64,000 bases of DNA from positions 62,001 through 126,000 of the forward strand of contig NZ_AUEE01000006.1 in NCBI RefSeq assembly GCF_000425825.1. The letters are read 5' to 3'. The DNA comes from Jeotgalicoccus marinus DSM 19772. Lineage in GTDB: Bacteria > Bacillota > Bacilli > Staphylococcales > Salinicoccaceae. The translations under genes and the position numbers were made by a program. Positions 27,747-39,723 of this stretch are shown here, piece after piece (within the stretch, counting starts at the first letter, position 1; each line of letters starts with the position of its first letter). Below the pieces are notes generated by a model that saw only the letters and a program-made list of their open reading frames with translations, was not told where the DNA came from and made no database searches.

Positions 27747-29507
27747 TTATTTGCCAACGTCTAAATCAATATTTAACTCTTTTAATTGTGCTTTAGAAAC
27801 CTCAGAAGGTGCTTGCATCATTAAGTCGCTCGCATTTTGCGTCTTAGGAAAGGCAATAACATCTCTGATGTTATCAGATCCTGTTAATAGCATGACAAAA
27901 CGGTCTAGTCCATAGGCAATACCACCATGTGGTGGTGCACCATATTGGAAGGCTTCAATTAAGAATCCAAACTGACGGTCTCTTTCCTCATCAGTAAATC
28001 CAAGTGCTTTAAACATTTTTTCTTGAAGACTTGAGTCGGAAATACGAATCGAACCACCACCGAGCTCATAACCGTTTAAAACGATGTCGTAGGCGTTTGC
28101 TTTTACTTCTTCAGGTGCTGTTTCTAGTTTGTCAATATCTTCTTCTCTAGGTGAAGTAAATGGATGGTGGGCAGCAAAATAACGCTCAAGTTCTTCGTCG
28201 TATTCTAGTAATGGCCAGTCGGTTACCCAAATGAAATTAAATTGTTCTGGATCGATCAATCCTAAATCCTTACCTAATTTATTTCTTAAGTTTCCTAGGC
28301 TTGCATGTACAACAGATGTTTTATCTGCAACGAATAGAACAAGGTCATCAGTTTTAAGGTCAAGTTTTTTAAATAATTCCGCTTGACTTTCATCATCAAA
28401 GAATTTTGCAATTGGACCTTGTAGTCCTTCTTCACTGACCTTCAACCAAGCGAGACCCTTAGCACCGTAATTTTTAACGAAAGCTTCAAGCTTATCAATA
28501 TCCTTACGTGAATAGTTTTTAGCTTGGCCTTCGAGTACTAAAGCATTCACTATACCCCCGCTTTCCACTGCAGAAGAGAATACTTTAAAGTCTGATGTCT
28601 TAGCAAAATCACTAATATCTTGTAGTTCTAAAGCAAAACGTGTATCGGGTTTATCTACACCGTATCTCGCCATTGCTTCATCATAAGTGATTCGGCTAAA
28701 TGGTGCAGGCACATCAATATTCTTAACCTTTTTCATAACAAACTGAATTAACCGTTCATTCATCTCAATCATATCTTCAATGTTAGTAAATGATTTTTCA
28801 ATGTCTATCTGTGTAAATTCTGGCTGACGGTCTGCACGTAGATCTTCATCTCTAAAACATTTAACAATCTGGTAATATCTTTCTAGACCCGACAACATTA
28901 ATAGTTGCTTATAGATTTGTGGAGATTGTGGTAGTGCATAAAATTCTCCTGGATGTACTCTAGAAGGTACAAGATAGTCTCTCGCACCCTCAGGTGATGA
29001 TTTCGATAAAACAGGTGTTTCAATATCCATGAAATCTTCTTTATCTAAGAAATCTCTGACAGCTTTATTTATTTTATATCTCGTGCGTAAAATATTTTGT
29101 AGTTTCTGACGACGAAGGTCAATATAACGATATTTTAAGCGTGTATCTTCATTTACCTTGTCTTCGCTCACTTGGAACGGTGGCGTCTTAGCTTTTGCTA
29201 AGATTTCAATGTCACTCGCTAAAATTTCAATGTCACCAGATGGAATATTTTTATTCACTTGAGATTCATGTCGTTTGATTACTTCACCATGAATACTTAC
29301 AACATATTCTGTACGGATTGTATCTGCAATCTTAAGCGCTTCAAGAGATACATCTGGGTTGAAGACGACCTGCACTTGTCCTTTTAAGTCACGCATATCA
29401 ATAAAAATTAATCCACCTAAATCACGACGCTTTTGTACCCATCCTTGTATATGAACCTGCTCACCAACCTTGTCTAAGGTCACTTCATTTGAAAATATTC
29501 TTGTCAT
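27747..29507 (-). CDS. aspS: Aspartyl-tRNA synthetase
   Basis: 586 residues, bacterial type. An OB-fold anticodon-binding domain ([23 protein letters not shown]) precedes the class II core with motif 2 [20 protein letters not shown] and motif 3 [13 protein letters not shown]. The inserted GAD domain between them is the bacterial type. It starts directly after the hisS stop (29508), so the pair is one operon under the hisS T-box. Confidence 0.97.
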   Translation of the reverse strand: MTRIFSNEVTLDKVGEQVHIQGWVQKRRDLGGLIFIDMRDLKGQVQVVFNPDVSLEALKIADTIRTEYVVSIHGEVIKRHESQVNKNIPSGDIEILASDIEILAKAKTPPFQVSEDKVNEDTRLKYRYIDLRRQKLQNILRTRYKINKAVRDFLDKEDFMDIETPVLSKSSPEGARDYLVPSRVHPGEFYALPQSPQIYKQLLMLSGLERYYQIVKCFRDEDLRADRQPEFTQIDIEKSFTNIEDMIEMNERLIQFVMKKVKNIDVPAPFSRITYDEAMARYGVDKPDTRFALELQDISDFAKTSDFKVFSSAVESGGIVNALVLEGQAKNYSRKDIDKLEAFVKNYGAKGLAWLKVSEEGLQGPIAKFFDDESQAELFKKLDLKTDDLVLFVADKTSVVHASLGNLRNKLGKDLGLIDPEQFNFIWVTDWPLLEYDEELERYFAAHHPFTSPREEDIDKLETAPEEVKANAYDIVLNGYELGGGSIRISDSSLQEKMFKALGFTDEERDRQFGFLIEAFQYGAPPHGGIAYGLDRFVMLLTGSDNIRDVIAFPKTQNASDLMMQAPSEVSKAQLKELNIDLDVGK

Positions 29508-30770
29508 TTATTGGTCCTCCAAAAATTGTATTAATTCGTCGAATTTCACATTTTTACTATCGCCAGTAGCCATTTCTTTGATATCAACCGCTTCACTACT
29601 TAACTCATCATCACCTAAGACGATGGTATAGCGTGCATTTTTTCGGTCTGCATCTTTCATCTGTGCCTTCAGTTTACGATTTTCATAATCCATCTCTGCA
29701 CTAATATTGTTTTTTCTAAGCTTGTGAAGTAAAGTACTTGCAACATCTCGCGCTTCATCAGTCATTGTACAAATATATAGTTCAATGCCACTTTCATCTG
29801 GAATTGTGATACCTTCAGCTTCTAAGGCTAGGAGTAGACGTTCAATACTTAAGGCAAAGCCAATACCCGTTTTTTGTGGACCATCTAACAGCTCTAAGAG
29901 ACCATTATAGCGACCGCCACCACATAAAGTTGTTATGGCTCCGAATCCTTCAGAATCACTCATTAACTCAAAGGCAGTGTGCGTGTAGTAATCTAAACCA
30001 CGAACGAGATTATAATCTACTTCGTACTCGATATCTAAATCATCTAGTTTGTTTTTTACTGCCTCAAAGTATGCTTTTGATTCGTTATTTAGATAATCGT
30101 ACATTCTCGGAGCAGTTTGAACAAGTTCATGGTCCTTATCCTTCTTACAGTCTAGAATGCGCATCGGATTGGTGTTAATTCTGCTTTGACAATCACTACA
30201 AAACTCACCAATCCTTGGAGAAAAGTGTTCAACCAAGGCTTTATTATATTCATTTCTTGAATCGATATCACCAATTGAATTTATCTTAAGCTTAAGCTTT
30301 TTCAATCCAAATGATTGGTAAATATTCATCAACATACTGATGACTTCAACATCGATTAATGGATCCTCTACACCAATTGCTTCTATACCAAATTGAACGA
30401 ATTGACGATATCTACCTTTTTGCTTTCTTTCATAACGAAACATCGGTGCTAAATAATAAAGTTTTGTGGGTTGTTCAACATCATGTTGCATCTTATTCTC
30501 TATATAACTTCTCACCACGGGAGCAGTACCTTCAGGGCGTAATGTTAGACTACGATCACCCTTATCTTGGAAGGTATACATTTCCTTATTGACAATATCA
30601 GTTGATCCACCGACACCTCTGACAAAAAGTTCAGTTGATTCGAAGACAGGCGTGCGAATTTCTTTATAGTTGTAACTTTTAGCAACTTCAGCTAGTTTTT
30701 TTTCTATAAACTGCCACTTATAAGATTCCGACGGTAAAATATCTTGGGTACCTCTTGGTACTTGAATCAT
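29508..30770 (-). CDS. hisS: Histidyl-tRNA synthetase
   Basis: 420 residues from the ATG at 30770, with AGGAGA upstream; the frame continues to 30854 but that part is the T-box terminator. Motif 2 LTLRPEGTAPVVRSY, the histidine motif LVRGLDYYTHTAFE and TTLCGGGRYNGLLELL are visible, with the HGTP anticodon domain at the C-terminus. The operon hisS-aspS is common in Bacillales. Confidence 0.97.
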   Translation of the reverse strand: MIQVPRGTQDILPSESYKWQFIEKKLAEVAKSYNYKEIRTPVFESTELFVRGVGGSTDIVNKEMYTFQDKGDRSLTLRPEGTAPVVRSYIENKMQHDVEQPTKLYYLAPMFRYERKQKGRYRQFVQFGIEAIGVEDPLIDVEVISMLMNIYQSFGLKKLKLKINSIGDIDSRNEYNKALVEHFSPRIGEFCSDCQSRINTNPMRILDCKKDKDHELVQTAPRMYDYLNNESKAYFEAVKNKLDDLDIEYEVDYNLVRGLDYYTHTAFELMSDSEGFGAITTLCGGGRYNGLLELLDGPQKTGIGFALSIERLLLALEAEGITIPDESGIELYICTMTDEARDVASTLLHKLRKNNISAEMDYENRKLKAQMKDADRKNARYTIVLGDDELSSEAVDIKEMATGDSKNVKFDELIQFLEDQ

Positions 30771-30801
30771 AATATCTCTCCTAAATAAATTATTTAAATA
30801 T

Positions 30802-31033
30802 AAAAAAACCTTATACCAAAAATGGTATAAGGGACGAAATGGTCGTGGTGCCACCCTATGTTCAGTACGAGTATCGTACTCTCAAGACAGATAACGGTTG
30901 TTGCCGCTGATTTTCAGATGTATGAGCAAAGTGTCGGCCAATATCTTTTTAAGCATTCACTTCCAGCCTAGGTGAATTTCTCTTTTGCTTTTATATAGAT
31001 ACTCTCTTTGCAAATGAAATATTTATAATTAGT
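30802..31033 (-). promoter_or_regulatory. T-box riboswitch leader of hisS-aspS
   Basis: The T-box sequence AGGGTGGCACCACG is at 30857-30844, and a terminator hairpin with stem CCTTATACCA (30809-30832) is followed by seven T residues. Stem I is closed by GCAAAG (31011-31006) with CTTTGC (30931-30926). The specifier loop next to this stem reads GACAC (30935-30931), containing both Asp GAC and His CAC. Antitermination requires uncharged tRNA. Confidence 0.92.
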
Positions 31034-31039
31034 CTCTTA

Positions 31040-31068
31040 ATAATAGTCAGAATTATTGTTAATGTCAA
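31040..31068 (-). promoter_or_regulatory. Sigma-A promoter of hisS-aspS
   Basis: TTGACA (31068-31063), 17-base spacer, TATTAT (31045-31040), with the start predicted near 31033. It lies just after the amidase stop codon. Confidence 0.85.
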
Positions 31069-31069
31069 G

Positions 31070-31807
31070 TTATCTATGAACATAAGAATTTATGCCTTCT
31101 ATTAAGGCTGTCACCATCTTATCTTGATATTCCGGTTCATTTAAAATATAATCATCAAACTCATTTGAAAGATAACCAAGTTCAACTAAAACCCCAGGAT
31201 AATCTAACTGCCAAGTGACCTGATAGTTCATCGTTTGATTTCCACGATTATAAAGGAATGAATGTCGATCTAAGGCTTCGTTTAAATGTTGACCAAAGGC
31301 CTCTTGTTCTGGATAAGTATAAAAAGTAGTAAAACCAGATATAGCAGGATCATCAAAAGCATCACTATGTAAGCTTATAAATAAATCTGCTTCAACCTTC
31401 CTATCATCTAAACTCTTCGTTTCTTCTTCACTGCGAGTCATAATGACTTCTGCACCTGAATCCTCTAAAGTAGTTTGTAATTTAGAAGCAATCGAGTAGA
31501 CGACATTATCTTCATTTTCTCCGTATTTACTTGGTGCACCCGGATCTTCACCGCCATGGCCAGGATCAAGCGCCACAGTGATTCCACTCAAATCATAGGT
31601 TGGTGCTTCTGTTTCATTTGAAAAATCCATAGTAATTTTTTGTTCAGGTTCATGAATCACTGTTCTATATATATAAACAGCTAAATATAAAATTCCAACT
31701 GCAATAATTAAAATAAATAAAGGCTTTACATATAAATGTTTTTTATATTTTAAGAAATATAAAATATTCGAAACTACTTTTTTAAAAAATGCTTTGATCG
31801 TATTCAT
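31070..31807 (-). CDS. N-acetylmuramoyl-L-alanine amidase (Amidase_3)
   Basis: 245 residues. One N-terminal membrane span (about 27-48) is followed by an extracellular zinc amidase domain: VALDPGHGGEDPGAP with the first histidine, then ISLHSDAF and the C-terminal VLVELGYLSN with the catalytic glutamate. No SH3 or cell-wall-binding repeats are present, so it stays anchored to the membrane. It cleaves the bond between muramic acid and alanine. The start overlaps the dtd stop. Confidence 0.92.
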   Translation of the reverse strand: MNTIKAFFKKVVSNILYFLKYKKHLYVKPLFILIIAVGILYLAVYIYRTVIHEPEQKITMDFSNETEAPTYDLSGITVALDPGHGGEDPGAPSKYGENEDNVVYSIASKLQTTLEDSGAEVIMTRSEEETKSLDDRKVEADLFISLHSDAFDDPAISGFTTFYTYPEQEAFGQHLNEALDRHSFLYNRGNQTMNYQVTWQLDYPGVLVELGYLSNEFDDYILNEPEYQDKMVTALIEGINSYVHR

Positions 31808-32259
31808 CAGACTATTTTTCCATCCACAGCTTCATAGATGAGTGTAATCGGACCGTCATTTACAATTCTAACGTCCATATGTTCACCAAAGAAACCTTCT
31901 TTAACAATGAGTCCTTCATCTCTTAGACCTTCATTGAATACTTGGTACAGATCTTTTGCCACGTCACCAGATGCGGCATCGGTAAAGCTCGGTCGATTCC
32001 CTTTTTTCAGTGAAGCATATAAGGTAAATTGAGAGATACTTAAGATTTGACCGCCTACTTCTTGAATCGAACGATTGATTTTTCCTTCTGCATCTTCAAA
32101 CACACGGGCACTGGCAATTTTTTTAGCGAGTACTTTGGCATCAGCTACAGTAGATGATTGACTCACACCCACTAATAAGCAATAGCCATCATTGATTTCA
32201 TTATACATTTCGTTATTGCTAACTAGTGCATGTGATACTTTTTGTAATACAATCTTCAT
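31807..32259 (-). CDS. dtd: D-aminoacyl-tRNA deacylase
   Basis: 150 residues from ATG at 32259 (GAGGG site 6 bases upstream; an ATG two codons earlier abuts that site). MKIVLQKVSHALV, SQFTLYASLKKGNRPSF and VRIVNDGPITLI are the family motifs; the last is the NxGP loop that rejects L-residues. It recycles D-aminoacyl-tRNA. It follows rel, as in other Firmicutes. Confidence 0.96.
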   Translation of the reverse strand: MKIVLQKVSHALVSNNEMYNEINDGYCLLVGVSQSSTVADAKVLAKKIASARVFEDAEGKINRSIQEVGGQILSISQFTLYASLKKGNRPSFTDAASGDVAKDLYQVFNEGLRDEGLIVKEGFFGEHMDVRIVNDGPITLIYEAVDGKIV

Positions 32260-32268
32260 CGTCATCCC

Positions 32269-34449
32269 TCACTTAAATACGCGTTCAACGCTGTATATAT
32301 CTTGTAATTGTCTAATTCTATCTACAACACGGTGTAAGTCATGTTTATTCGGTACCATAATCGATAAACTTACCCGTGCTTGTTTTGTTTCATCAGCTAA
32401 GCCATTCACTCTCGTAATTGGAACTTTTAAGCTTGAAATTAAATTTAATATTTCATTGACCAGGCCATTTCGGTCATAACCAGTAATTTCTAAATCAACT
32501 TGATATCGCTTGTTTTCTTCTTTGTTTCCAACCCATTCCACATCAATTAAACGCTCAGTTTCATTGATGATGTTTGGACATGTACTGACGTGTACTTTCA
32601 CACCATGTCCCTTAGTAATGTAGCCGATAATGTCATCACCAGGAATTGGATTACAACATTTAGATAAGTTGATCAACATATTATCCATGCCTTCAACATA
32701 GACACCGGATTCGGTTGCAATATCTTTATATTCCTTAGTTCTGTCAATCTCTTCAACATGGTTGGATTGAATTTCTGCTTCTTTTGCCTTAACCTTCTCT
32801 AACAAACGATTCGTTACTTGATTAACGGTTACACCACCAAATCCTATCATGGCAAAGAGATCATCAGCCTCACGTAAATTATAGCGATCTAAAACTGCAT
32901 CAATATAATTTTCTTTCCATATTTCATCAGGAATATAACCACGTTCTTTAATCTCTGCCTCTACAGCAGTTCGCCCTTTTTCTATATTTACTGCCTTATC
33001 TTGTTTCTTAAAGAATGAACGTATCTTATTACGAGCAGAAGACGTCTTTACCATTTTTAGCCAATCAATGCTTGGTCCATATGATTGTTTACTTGTTCTG
33101 ATTTCTAAGATGTCTCCAGTTTCTAACTCGTGATCAATCGGAACAATTTTACCATTTACCTTAGCTCCGACCATCTTATTACCTACTTCTGAGTGAACCT
33201 GATAGGCAAAGTCAATCGGAATGGCACCTTTAGGTAATTCAATGACATCACCATCTGGTGTAAAGACATATACTTTATCACTCAATAAGTCAGTTTTTAA
33301 GGCTGCCATAAATTCTTCGGCATCTGGATTGTCAGAAACATTCCCTACAATTTCTTTAAACCAGTTTAGCCTAGAATCAAGTGATACTTTCGATGCATCA
33401 ACGCCTTCTTTGTACGCCCAATGCGCAGCGACCCCGTGCTCAGCAATTTCATGCATTTCATGGGTCCTAATTTGTATTTCCAATGGATCTCCATTCGGCC
33501 CAACGACCGTCGTATGTAGCGATTGATACATATTCGGTTTCGGCATAGCAATATAGTCTTTAAATCGTCCTGGCATCGGTCGCCATATGGTATGAATAAT
33601 ACCAAGCGCTGCATAACAATCCTTCACATCGTCCACTAAGACACGAATTGCAAGTAAATCAAAGATTTGCTCAAAATTCTTTGCCTGCTTTTGCATCTTT
33701 TTATAGATACTATAGATGTGTTTAGGTCGTCCAGACAGATTATGATTGACTTGACTGTCTGTGAGCTCATAGTCAATTTTTTCAATTGCTTCATTAATGA
33801 CATTTTCTCTCTCACTACGCTTTTTCTTCATCAGACTTACTATACGGAAATACTGACCAGGTTCAATGTATCTTAATGAAGTATCCTCTAGTTCCCATTT
33901 AATACTGGAAATACCAAGTCGGTGTGCAAGTGGCGCATAGATTTCTAAGGTCTCCTTAGAAATTCTTACCTGCTTCTCCTCAGGCATTGCCTTTAACGTT
34001 CTCATATTGTGTAGGCGGTCTGCAAGCTTAACTAAAATAACTCTTATGTCTTTAGCGATAGCAATGAAGAGCTTACGGTGATTTTCTGCTTGTTGCTCTT
34101 GATGAGAACGGTATTTTACTTTTTCTAATTTTGTTACACCGTCTACAATAACTGCAACTTCTTCATTAAACATCTCTACAAGATCATCAAATGTATACGG
34201 CGTATCTTCTACGACATCGTGAAGAAAGCCTGCGATAATGGTTGGTGCATCTAGTTTTAATTCTGTTAAAATGCCTGCTACTTGGACAGGATGTGCAATG
34301 TACGGCAGACAATTTTTACGGAATTGTCCCTCATGAGCTTCTTTTGCAAGACCATATGCTTTTTTTATAAGACGGACATCGCTGTCATCTATGTATTCAC
34401 TGCACATGTTGAATACGTCTTTCGCACTATATGGGTATTCCTTATCCAT
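32269..34449 (-). CDS. rel: Bifunctional (p)ppGpp synthetase/hydrolase Rel
   Basis: 726 residues. The HD hydrolase site is intact ([34 protein letters not shown]), followed by the synthetase domain ([49 protein letters not shown]), TGS ([31 protein letters not shown]), a zinc-finger CCNPIPGD segment and a C-terminal ACT domain. It sets (p)ppGpp in the stringent response, which the two T-box operons nearby complement at the tRNA level. Confidence 0.97.
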   Translation of the reverse strand: MDKEYPYSAKDVFNMCSEYIDDSDVRLIKKAYGLAKEAHEGQFRKNCLPYIAHPVQVAGILTELKLDAPTIIAGFLHDVVEDTPYTFDDLVEMFNEEVAVIVDGVTKLEKVKYRSHQEQQAENHRKLFIAIAKDIRVILVKLADRLHNMRTLKAMPEEKQVRISKETLEIYAPLAHRLGISSIKWELEDTSLRYIEPGQYFRIVSLMKKKRSERENVINEAIEKIDYELTDSQVNHNLSGRPKHIYSIYKKMQKQAKNFEQIFDLLAIRVLVDDVKDCYAALGIIHTIWRPMPGRFKDYIAMPKPNMYQSLHTTVVGPNGDPLEIQIRTHEMHEIAEHGVAAHWAYKEGVDASKVSLDSRLNWFKEIVGNVSDNPDAEEFMAALKTDLLSDKVYVFTPDGDVIELPKGAIPIDFAYQVHSEVGNKMVGAKVNGKIVPIDHELETGDILEIRTSKQSYGPSIDWLKMVKTSSARNKIRSFFKKQDKAVNIEKGRTAVEAEIKERGYIPDEIWKENYIDAVLDRYNLREADDLFAMIGFGGVTVNQVTNRLLEKVKAKEAEIQSNHVEEIDRTKEYKDIATESGVYVEGMDNMLINLSKCCNPIPGDDIIGYITKGHGVKVHVSTCPNIINETERLIDVEWVGNKEENKRYQVDLEITGYDRNGLVNEILNLISSLKVPITRVNGLADETKQARVSLSIMVPNKHDLHRVVDRIRQLQDIYSVERVFK

Positions 34450-34520
34450 GATCAGACCGCCCTTCTTAAATTAGATATAGAACAATAATACTACAAATAA
34501 ACGTTGAATAAAACATTTGC

Positions 34521-34550
34521 TATATAAAAAAGCCTGTATAAACAGGCTTT
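34521..34550 (-). terminator. Terminator after apt
   Basis: AAAGCCTGT / ACAGGCTTT stem with a 4-base loop, followed on the minus strand by TTTTTATATAG. Confidence 0.85.
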
Positions 34551-34553
34551 AAG

Positions 34554-35072
34554 TTAATCTTCGTAAGTTATTAAGGAAATGGTATCATAACCTTCTAGTA
34601 GTTCCATACCATTTAAGTATTTTAGTTCAATTAAAAATGCAATTCCTGCAACAATACCGCCAAGTGCCTCCACAAGTTTGATTGTCGCTAAAATCGTCCC
34701 ACCTGTAGCAAGTAAGTCATCAGTAATTAAGACGCGTTGGCCAGGTTTGATTGCATCCTTATGCATCGTTAGTACGTTTGTACCGTATTCAAGTTCATAT
34801 TCATATTCTAACACTTCTCTTGGTAACTTACCTTTTTTACGTACCGGTGCAAAGCCAATTTCCATGCTGTAAGCGACTGGACATCCGATAATAAAGCCAC
34901 GTGCTTCTGGTCCAACTACAACATCGATATCTTTTTCTTTCGCATAAAGAACAATCTGATCAGTGGCATACTTATATGCTGGACCATTATCCATTATTGT
35001 TGTAATGTCTTTAAAACTGACACCTTTTTTCGGCCAGTCTTCTACTTCTGATACATACTGTTTTAAATCCAT
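34554..35072 (-). CDS. apt: Adenine phosphoribosyltransferase
   Basis: 172 residues from ATG at 35072, with GGAGG upstream; a GTG at 35084 lies within that site. The PRPP motif [18 protein letters not shown] and the [30 protein letters not shown] segments define Apt. It salvages adenine to AMP. It stands 3 bases from recJ, its usual partner. Confidence 0.97.
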   Translation of the reverse strand: MDLKQYVSEVEDWPKKGVSFKDITTIMDNGPAYKYATDQIVLYAKEKDIDVVVGPEARGFIIGCPVAYSMEIGFAPVRKKGKLPREVLEYEYELEYGTNVLTMHKDAIKPGQRVLITDDLLATGGTILATIKLVEALGGIVAGIAFLIELKYLNGMELLEGYDTISLITYED

Positions 35073-35086
35073 AATTTCCTCCACAT

Positions 35087-37330
35087 TTACGTCGTAATTA
35101 ATGTCCGTAAATAATCTTTCATTTTAATCCCAGATGACATTTTTAATTTTGCTTCCGCTTCAATTTTATCAGTCAAGCGTCTTAAATGCACGCTCTGTTC
35201 AATATCAATATCATCTTTGATTTTATCCTTATATACTATACCATGTTCTAACGTAATACGGCTTAAATCCACTAAAATATCTATAATATTTTTCAAGTTC
35301 TTCATAGATATATCAAGTTTACTAGCTAGGTACGGTGCATGAATTGTAAGGTCGATTGACCCATTCTCGGCTTTTTTAATGACTGCATCTGTCTTTTCAA
35401 TAATTTGTTTACTAGGTAAACCTTCAAAGAAGAGCTCATTTTTATCGTTAAAAATAACGATGATTTTAGAGGCTTGAATACCGGATAAACTTTCTTTTAG
35501 TGCCGAAAGGGAGTAAGGAATATCTCTAAGTACAAGTGTGTCCATTGCTAAAGGTAATTCCTCACCGTAAACAAAATAGTTTCCTTTTTCCGTCTCATTT
35601 ACATCAGACGTTAGAAAGGTATCTTCTTTAGATACTAGTGAGAAGTCTTGGTCATTTTTCGCCCTCATATCTAATATCTGTAGGTCATCCACTCTTGCAT
35701 CTGAAAGAATCATCTGAAGACTTCTCTTATGATTGAATTCATTGATATCTAAAGTGCCGATAAGAGAAATCCGGTCTCCTACTTGTACTTCATTATATAA
35801 GTTACCAAATTTAAAACCTATGATATCAATATCCGTATCATCTAAATTAATTTTAATATGTGTCTTATCTTTACCAACTTGGCGAATGCTCTTGATTGTT
35901 TGATTAGTAATCATGAATGTGGGTACGTTAAAGTCTTTACCAAACGGTTTGAGTCTAGACAGTCGTTCAAAATCTTTCATGGTCAAATTATCTTTAGTAA
36001 TTTTATAATCTATAAATTTAACTGGTTTTAACTTCAAGTTCAAATTGTTGAAGTGGTCAGTAACGGTCGTTTTAAATTCTTCTGCTCCACTCTCGTAAAT
36101 CGCTAGACCGAGTGCCTGAGAGTGTCCACCCAGGGATTCGAAATACTCAGGGTACTTCCTCAACGCTTCAAGTAAGTTTACACCGTCTATAGACCGTGCA
36201 GAGCCTTTAAAAAGCTCAAAGTCTCGGCTTAAGACGATAGCTGGTTTTCCAAAAGCATCGGTGAGTCTAGAAGCGACTATACCTAATACACCATGATGCC
36301 AGGTCTCTCCAATAACAATATTAATTTCATTACTCTCATCTATCTGTTGTACCGCTTCATTGTATATAGTTTCTACAAGTGCCTTACGCTCCGTATTTAA
36401 ACCATCAACCACACTTGACAGTTCATAAGCCTGGTTTTCATCCTCGGTGAGTAGGAGTTCTACACCAATAGAAGCCTCATCGATTCTACCTGTTGCATTC
36501 AGTCTAGGTGCGATTGTAAAACCTATCGTCTCTTCATCAATCAATCCACTGTGATTACTCGTTTTAAGTAATGATTTTAATCCAAGTGGAAGTTGTTCGT
36601 TCAGCACTTTTAAGCCTGCTTTTACTAACATTTTGTTTTCATCTGTCATTGAGACAATATCTGCCACAGTACCAATAGCAAGTAAACCGAGATATTGGTC
36701 TTTCATTAAGTCTAAACCTTCAATCACCTTGTATGTCACACCTGCTGCTGCGAGTTCCTTAAAGGGATAGGCACTCTCTTTATAGTCAGTGTGAACAATG
36801 GTTGCATTTGGAATTTCTTCTGAAAAACTATGGTGATCAATAACGACAACTTCAATGTCATTATCTCTTAATAAACCGATCTCTTCACTGTGTGCCACAC
36901 CATTATCTACAGTAATAACTAAATCGACGTTGCCCACAACTTCAAATTCAAAAAAATCATAGTTCGGCCCATAACCATGTTCTATACGGTTTGGAATAAA
37001 ATAAGATACATTGTCACTTTTACCTCTTAAAGCGTCATACAGCATAGCAGTAGATGTAATACCATCAGCATCGTAATCTCCATAAATTAAGATGCGACTA
37101 TTATTTTCAAGATGGGTGTTAATTATATTGATAGCATGCTGGATGTTCGGGATATATTGCCAATTATAAGTTTGTGGATTTAGAATTGTCTCCACTTCAA
37201 CGCTTGATGTATAGCCACGATTTTCTAGTAATGTCTGCTCTAAATGGTTTAATTTATATTCTTTAATTAGCTGATCTTCAATTTGGCTCGTTCGTTCTCT
37301 TACTTGCCATGTAAATTTTGACGTAAACAC
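35087..37330 (-). CDS. recJ: Single-stranded-DNA-specific exonuclease RecJ
   Basis: 747 residues. The DHH phosphoesterase motifs are present: [35 protein letters not shown] and the DHHA1 part with [11 protein letters not shown]. The C-terminal third (about residue 570 onward) is the Firmicutes-specific extension. It degrades single-stranded DNA 5'-3' in recombination and mismatch repair. The start is a GTG with AGAGGTG upstream. Confidence 0.95.
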   Translation of the reverse strand: MFTSKFTWQVRERTSQIEDQLIKEYKLNHLEQTLLENRGYTSSVEVETILNPQTYNWQYIPNIQHAINIINTHLENNSRILIYGDYDADGITSTAMLYDALRGKSDNVSYFIPNRIEHGYGPNYDFFEFEVVGNVDLVITVDNGVAHSEEIGLLRDNDIEVVVIDHHSFSEEIPNATIVHTDYKESAYPFKELAAAGVTYKVIEGLDLMKDQYLGLLAIGTVADIVSMTDENKMLVKAGLKVLNEQLPLGLKSLLKTSNHSGLIDEETIGFTIAPRLNATGRIDEASIGVELLLTEDENQAYELSSVVDGLNTERKALVETIYNEAVQQIDESNEINIVIGETWHHGVLGIVASRLTDAFGKPAIVLSRDFELFKGSARSIDGVNLLEALRKYPEYFESLGGHSQALGLAIYESGAEEFKTTVTDHFNNLNLKLKPVKFIDYKITKDNLTMKDFERLSRLKPFGKDFNVPTFMITNQTIKSIRQVGKDKTHIKINLDDTDIDIIGFKFGNLYNEVQVGDRISLIGTLDINEFNHKRSLQMILSDARVDDLQILDMRAKNDQDFSLVSKEDTFLTSDVNETEKGNYFVYGEELPLAMDTLVLRDIPYSLSALKESLSGIQASKIIVIFNDKNELFFEGLPSKQIIEKTDAVIKKAENGSIDLTIHAPYLASKLDISMKNLKNIIDILVDLSRITLEHGIVYKDKIKDDIDIEQSVHLRRLTDKIEAEAKLKMSSGIKMKDYLRTLITT

Positions 37331-37341
37331 TCAATCACCTC

Positions 37342-37371
37342 TTAAAAAACGCCCGGCGTAACCGGACGTTT
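37342..37371 (-). terminator. Terminator after secDF
   Basis: Stem AACGTCCGG / CCGGGCGTT with one mismatched position, followed on the minus strand by TTTTTTAAG. Confidence 0.75.
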
Positions 37372-37384
37372 GAATGTACTAATA

Positions 37385-39664
37385 TTATACTACCACTTTA
37401 TCATCATTTTTTGGTTTATCAGTATAGACAACTAATTCTCCACCTGCTTTTCTAAGCTGTCTACGTTTAAGCACTCCCCATAGTTGAATAGCAATGAAGA
37501 ATGAAGAATATACACCACTGATTAAACCAATGAGTAAAGCTAGTGAGAAGTTAAAGATTGAAGTCGCTCCAAATAGTACCAAGAGGACGACAACTATAAT
37601 AACTGTCAATACTGTATTAATTGATCTTGTCGCTGTCTGTCTTAAGGAACGATTGATGACTTCATTAATTTCAGCTTCACTTCGGTATACTTTAACTTTT
37701 CTATTATTTTCCCTAATCCTATCTAAAGTAACAATTGTATCATTGATACTATAACCAACGACGGTCAATACTGCTGCAATGATAGTTATATCAACCTCAA
37801 GCCTTAAGATAGAGAAAACTGCAATAATTATAAAGACGTCATGTAAGAGCGCAAGTACTGCTGGAAGCGCCATTCGCCATTCAAAACGAATCGACGTATA
37901 AATGATAATACCAATCGAAGCAATAATTAAGGCTACTATTGCATTTTGTACAAGCTCCTGACCAATCACAGGACTCACCGTACTAATCATTGGTTCTGAA
38001 CCATAAAGTTCATTAAAGTGATTTTGTAAGTCAGTGACTTCCTCTTGATTCAAATCAGTCGCATAGCGTGCTACAAATGTATCCTCACCTGACATTGTAA
38101 TTGACTCTGCTGGAACCCCTAGGTCACTGAGCTCTTCTGTGACTTCACTTTCAGTCACATTACCATTTGTCGAAATATCAGCACGTGTCCCGCTTGTAAA
38201 ATCGATACCTAAATTTAGTTTAAAAATAAAGAGAATCACAATACCCGCTACAATCATTAAACCGCTAAGGGCAAAGAACTTATTGGCATGTTTGACAAAG
38301 TCAAAACGATCCCAAATTGATGAAAGATCTTGAATGTCTTTACCTTCAGTAATATTATGAATGTTCTTTTTAGCTACACCAAACCAGGTTATTTTTTTAT
38401 TAAAGTAATTTGAATTAACGATTAAATTCATTAGCACTCTCGTTAAGACTACTGCTGTAATAAAACTCATTAGAATTGATAAGAGTAGCATTGTTGCGAA
38501 CCCTTTAACACTACTAGTACCAAATATAAAGAGCACAATAGCAGCGATTAATGTTGTTAAGTTCGCATCTACAATCGTCCATAGGGATGAAGATGCTGCT
38601 TTTTTATACGCTTGTTTTAAGCTTCGGCCAATCCTAATCTCGTCTTTTAATCGCTCGTATAATATAATGTTCGCGTCCACAGCCATACCAACACCGAGTA
38701 TGATTGCCGCAATACCTGGGAGGGTCAATGTACCACTGATTGCATTAAAGCCAACTAATGTAAGATAGATATAGATTGTTAGAGTAATCGCCGCAATGAT
38801 GCCAGGTACTCTATAGAAGAAAATCATAAATATAAATACTAAAGCAACACCAATCAATCCAGCAGTGACCGTTTCATCTAGAGCTTGTTCACCAAACTGT
38901 GCACCAACTGAAGTCGAATAAATCTCAGTTAATTTAACAGGTAATGAACCAGAGTTTAATAGTGCTGCAATATTTTGTGCACGTTCTACACCTTCTTGAC
39001 CGTCAAATCCGCCAGAAATCATGACATCTGAAGAATTAATCGGTTGTGAAACAGTCGGTGCAGAGATAAATTTAGGGTCTTCCTTTTGAACTTCTTCGGC
39101 GAATGAATCTTCACCTTCTACAAAGTCCATCCAAATCACCATCAGGTTTTCACCTTGTGGTTTAGAAGAAATTTCCTCAGTGACTTCCTTAAATTTATTA
39201 CTATCACGTAGTTCAAGTGACACCATTGCATTATTCAGTTCATCATAGCCCTGAGATGCGCCGCCCTGAACTAAGTCTTTACCAGAAAGTAAAACATTAT
39301 CATCAACATCACGGATGGTCAGTTCTGCCTGTGTACTTAATAATTCACGTGCTTCTTGCTGATCTTCTACACCTGCTAGCTGTATTCTAATTCTATTATT
39401 ATCCTCGATTTGAATACTTGGTTGTGATACACCGAGCACGTTAACACGTGAATCTAACGTTGATGCGGTCGATTCAACAGCACTATCGTCAATCGTATCC
39501 CCCTCTTCTAAAGGATCAACTTGATAAAGTACCTCGAAACCACCCTGTAAATCCAAACCTAAATTGACGTCTTTTAAGACATCTTTTAACGTTAAACCAA
39601 TTGTCGTAAATGACACGACAACAATCATCAATGCAATTATTATTTTATTAATTTTCTTTTTCAC
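37385..39664 (-). CDS. secDF: Protein translocase subunit SecDF (fused)
   Basis: 759 residues, 12 predicted membrane helices in two six-helix RND bundles. The SecD half has LGLDLQGGFEVLYQVD, the P1 domain and GMAVDANIILYERLKDEIR; the SecF half begins near residue 460 with NLGIDFTSGT and has VVGYSINDTIVTLDRIREN. The proton-driven complex pulls exported proteins out of SecYEG. Fusion is standard in Bacillales. The start is a GTG with AGAGGTG upstream. yajC is just upstream in the same direction, after a terminator. Confidence 0.97.
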   Translation of the reverse strand: MKKKINKIIIALMIVVVSFTTIGLTLKDVLKDVNLGLDLQGGFEVLYQVDPLEEGDTIDDSAVESTASTLDSRVNVLGVSQPSIQIEDNNRIRIQLAGVEDQQEARELLSTQAELTIRDVDDNVLLSGKDLVQGGASQGYDELNNAMVSLELRDSNKFKEVTEEISSKPQGENLMVIWMDFVEGEDSFAEEVQKEDPKFISAPTVSQPINSSDVMISGGFDGQEGVERAQNIAALLNSGSLPVKLTEIYSTSVGAQFGEQALDETVTAGLIGVALVFIFMIFFYRVPGIIAAITLTIYIYLTLVGFNAISGTLTLPGIAAIILGVGMAVDANIILYERLKDEIRIGRSLKQAYKKAASSSLWTIVDANLTTLIAAIVLFIFGTSSVKGFATMLLLSILMSFITAVVLTRVLMNLIVNSNYFNKKITWFGVAKKNIHNITEGKDIQDLSSIWDRFDFVKHANKFFALSGLMIVAGIVILFIFKLNLGIDFTSGTRADISTNGNVTESEVTEELSDLGVPAESITMSGEDTFVARYATDLNQEEVTDLQNHFNELYGSEPMISTVSPVIGQELVQNAIVALIIASIGIIIYTSIRFEWRMALPAVLALLHDVFIIIAVFSILRLEVDITIIAAVLTVVGYSINDTIVTLDRIRENNRKVKVYRSEAEINEVINRSLRQTATRSINTVLTVIIVVVLLVLFGATSIFNFSLALLIGLISGVYSSFFIAIQLWGVLKRRQLRKAGGELVVYTDKPKNDDKVVV

Positions 39665-39723
39665 TACTACACCTCTAGTTTCAACAGTGAGTTCATTATA
39701 ACGCTAATGAAAAGAAAGATAAA

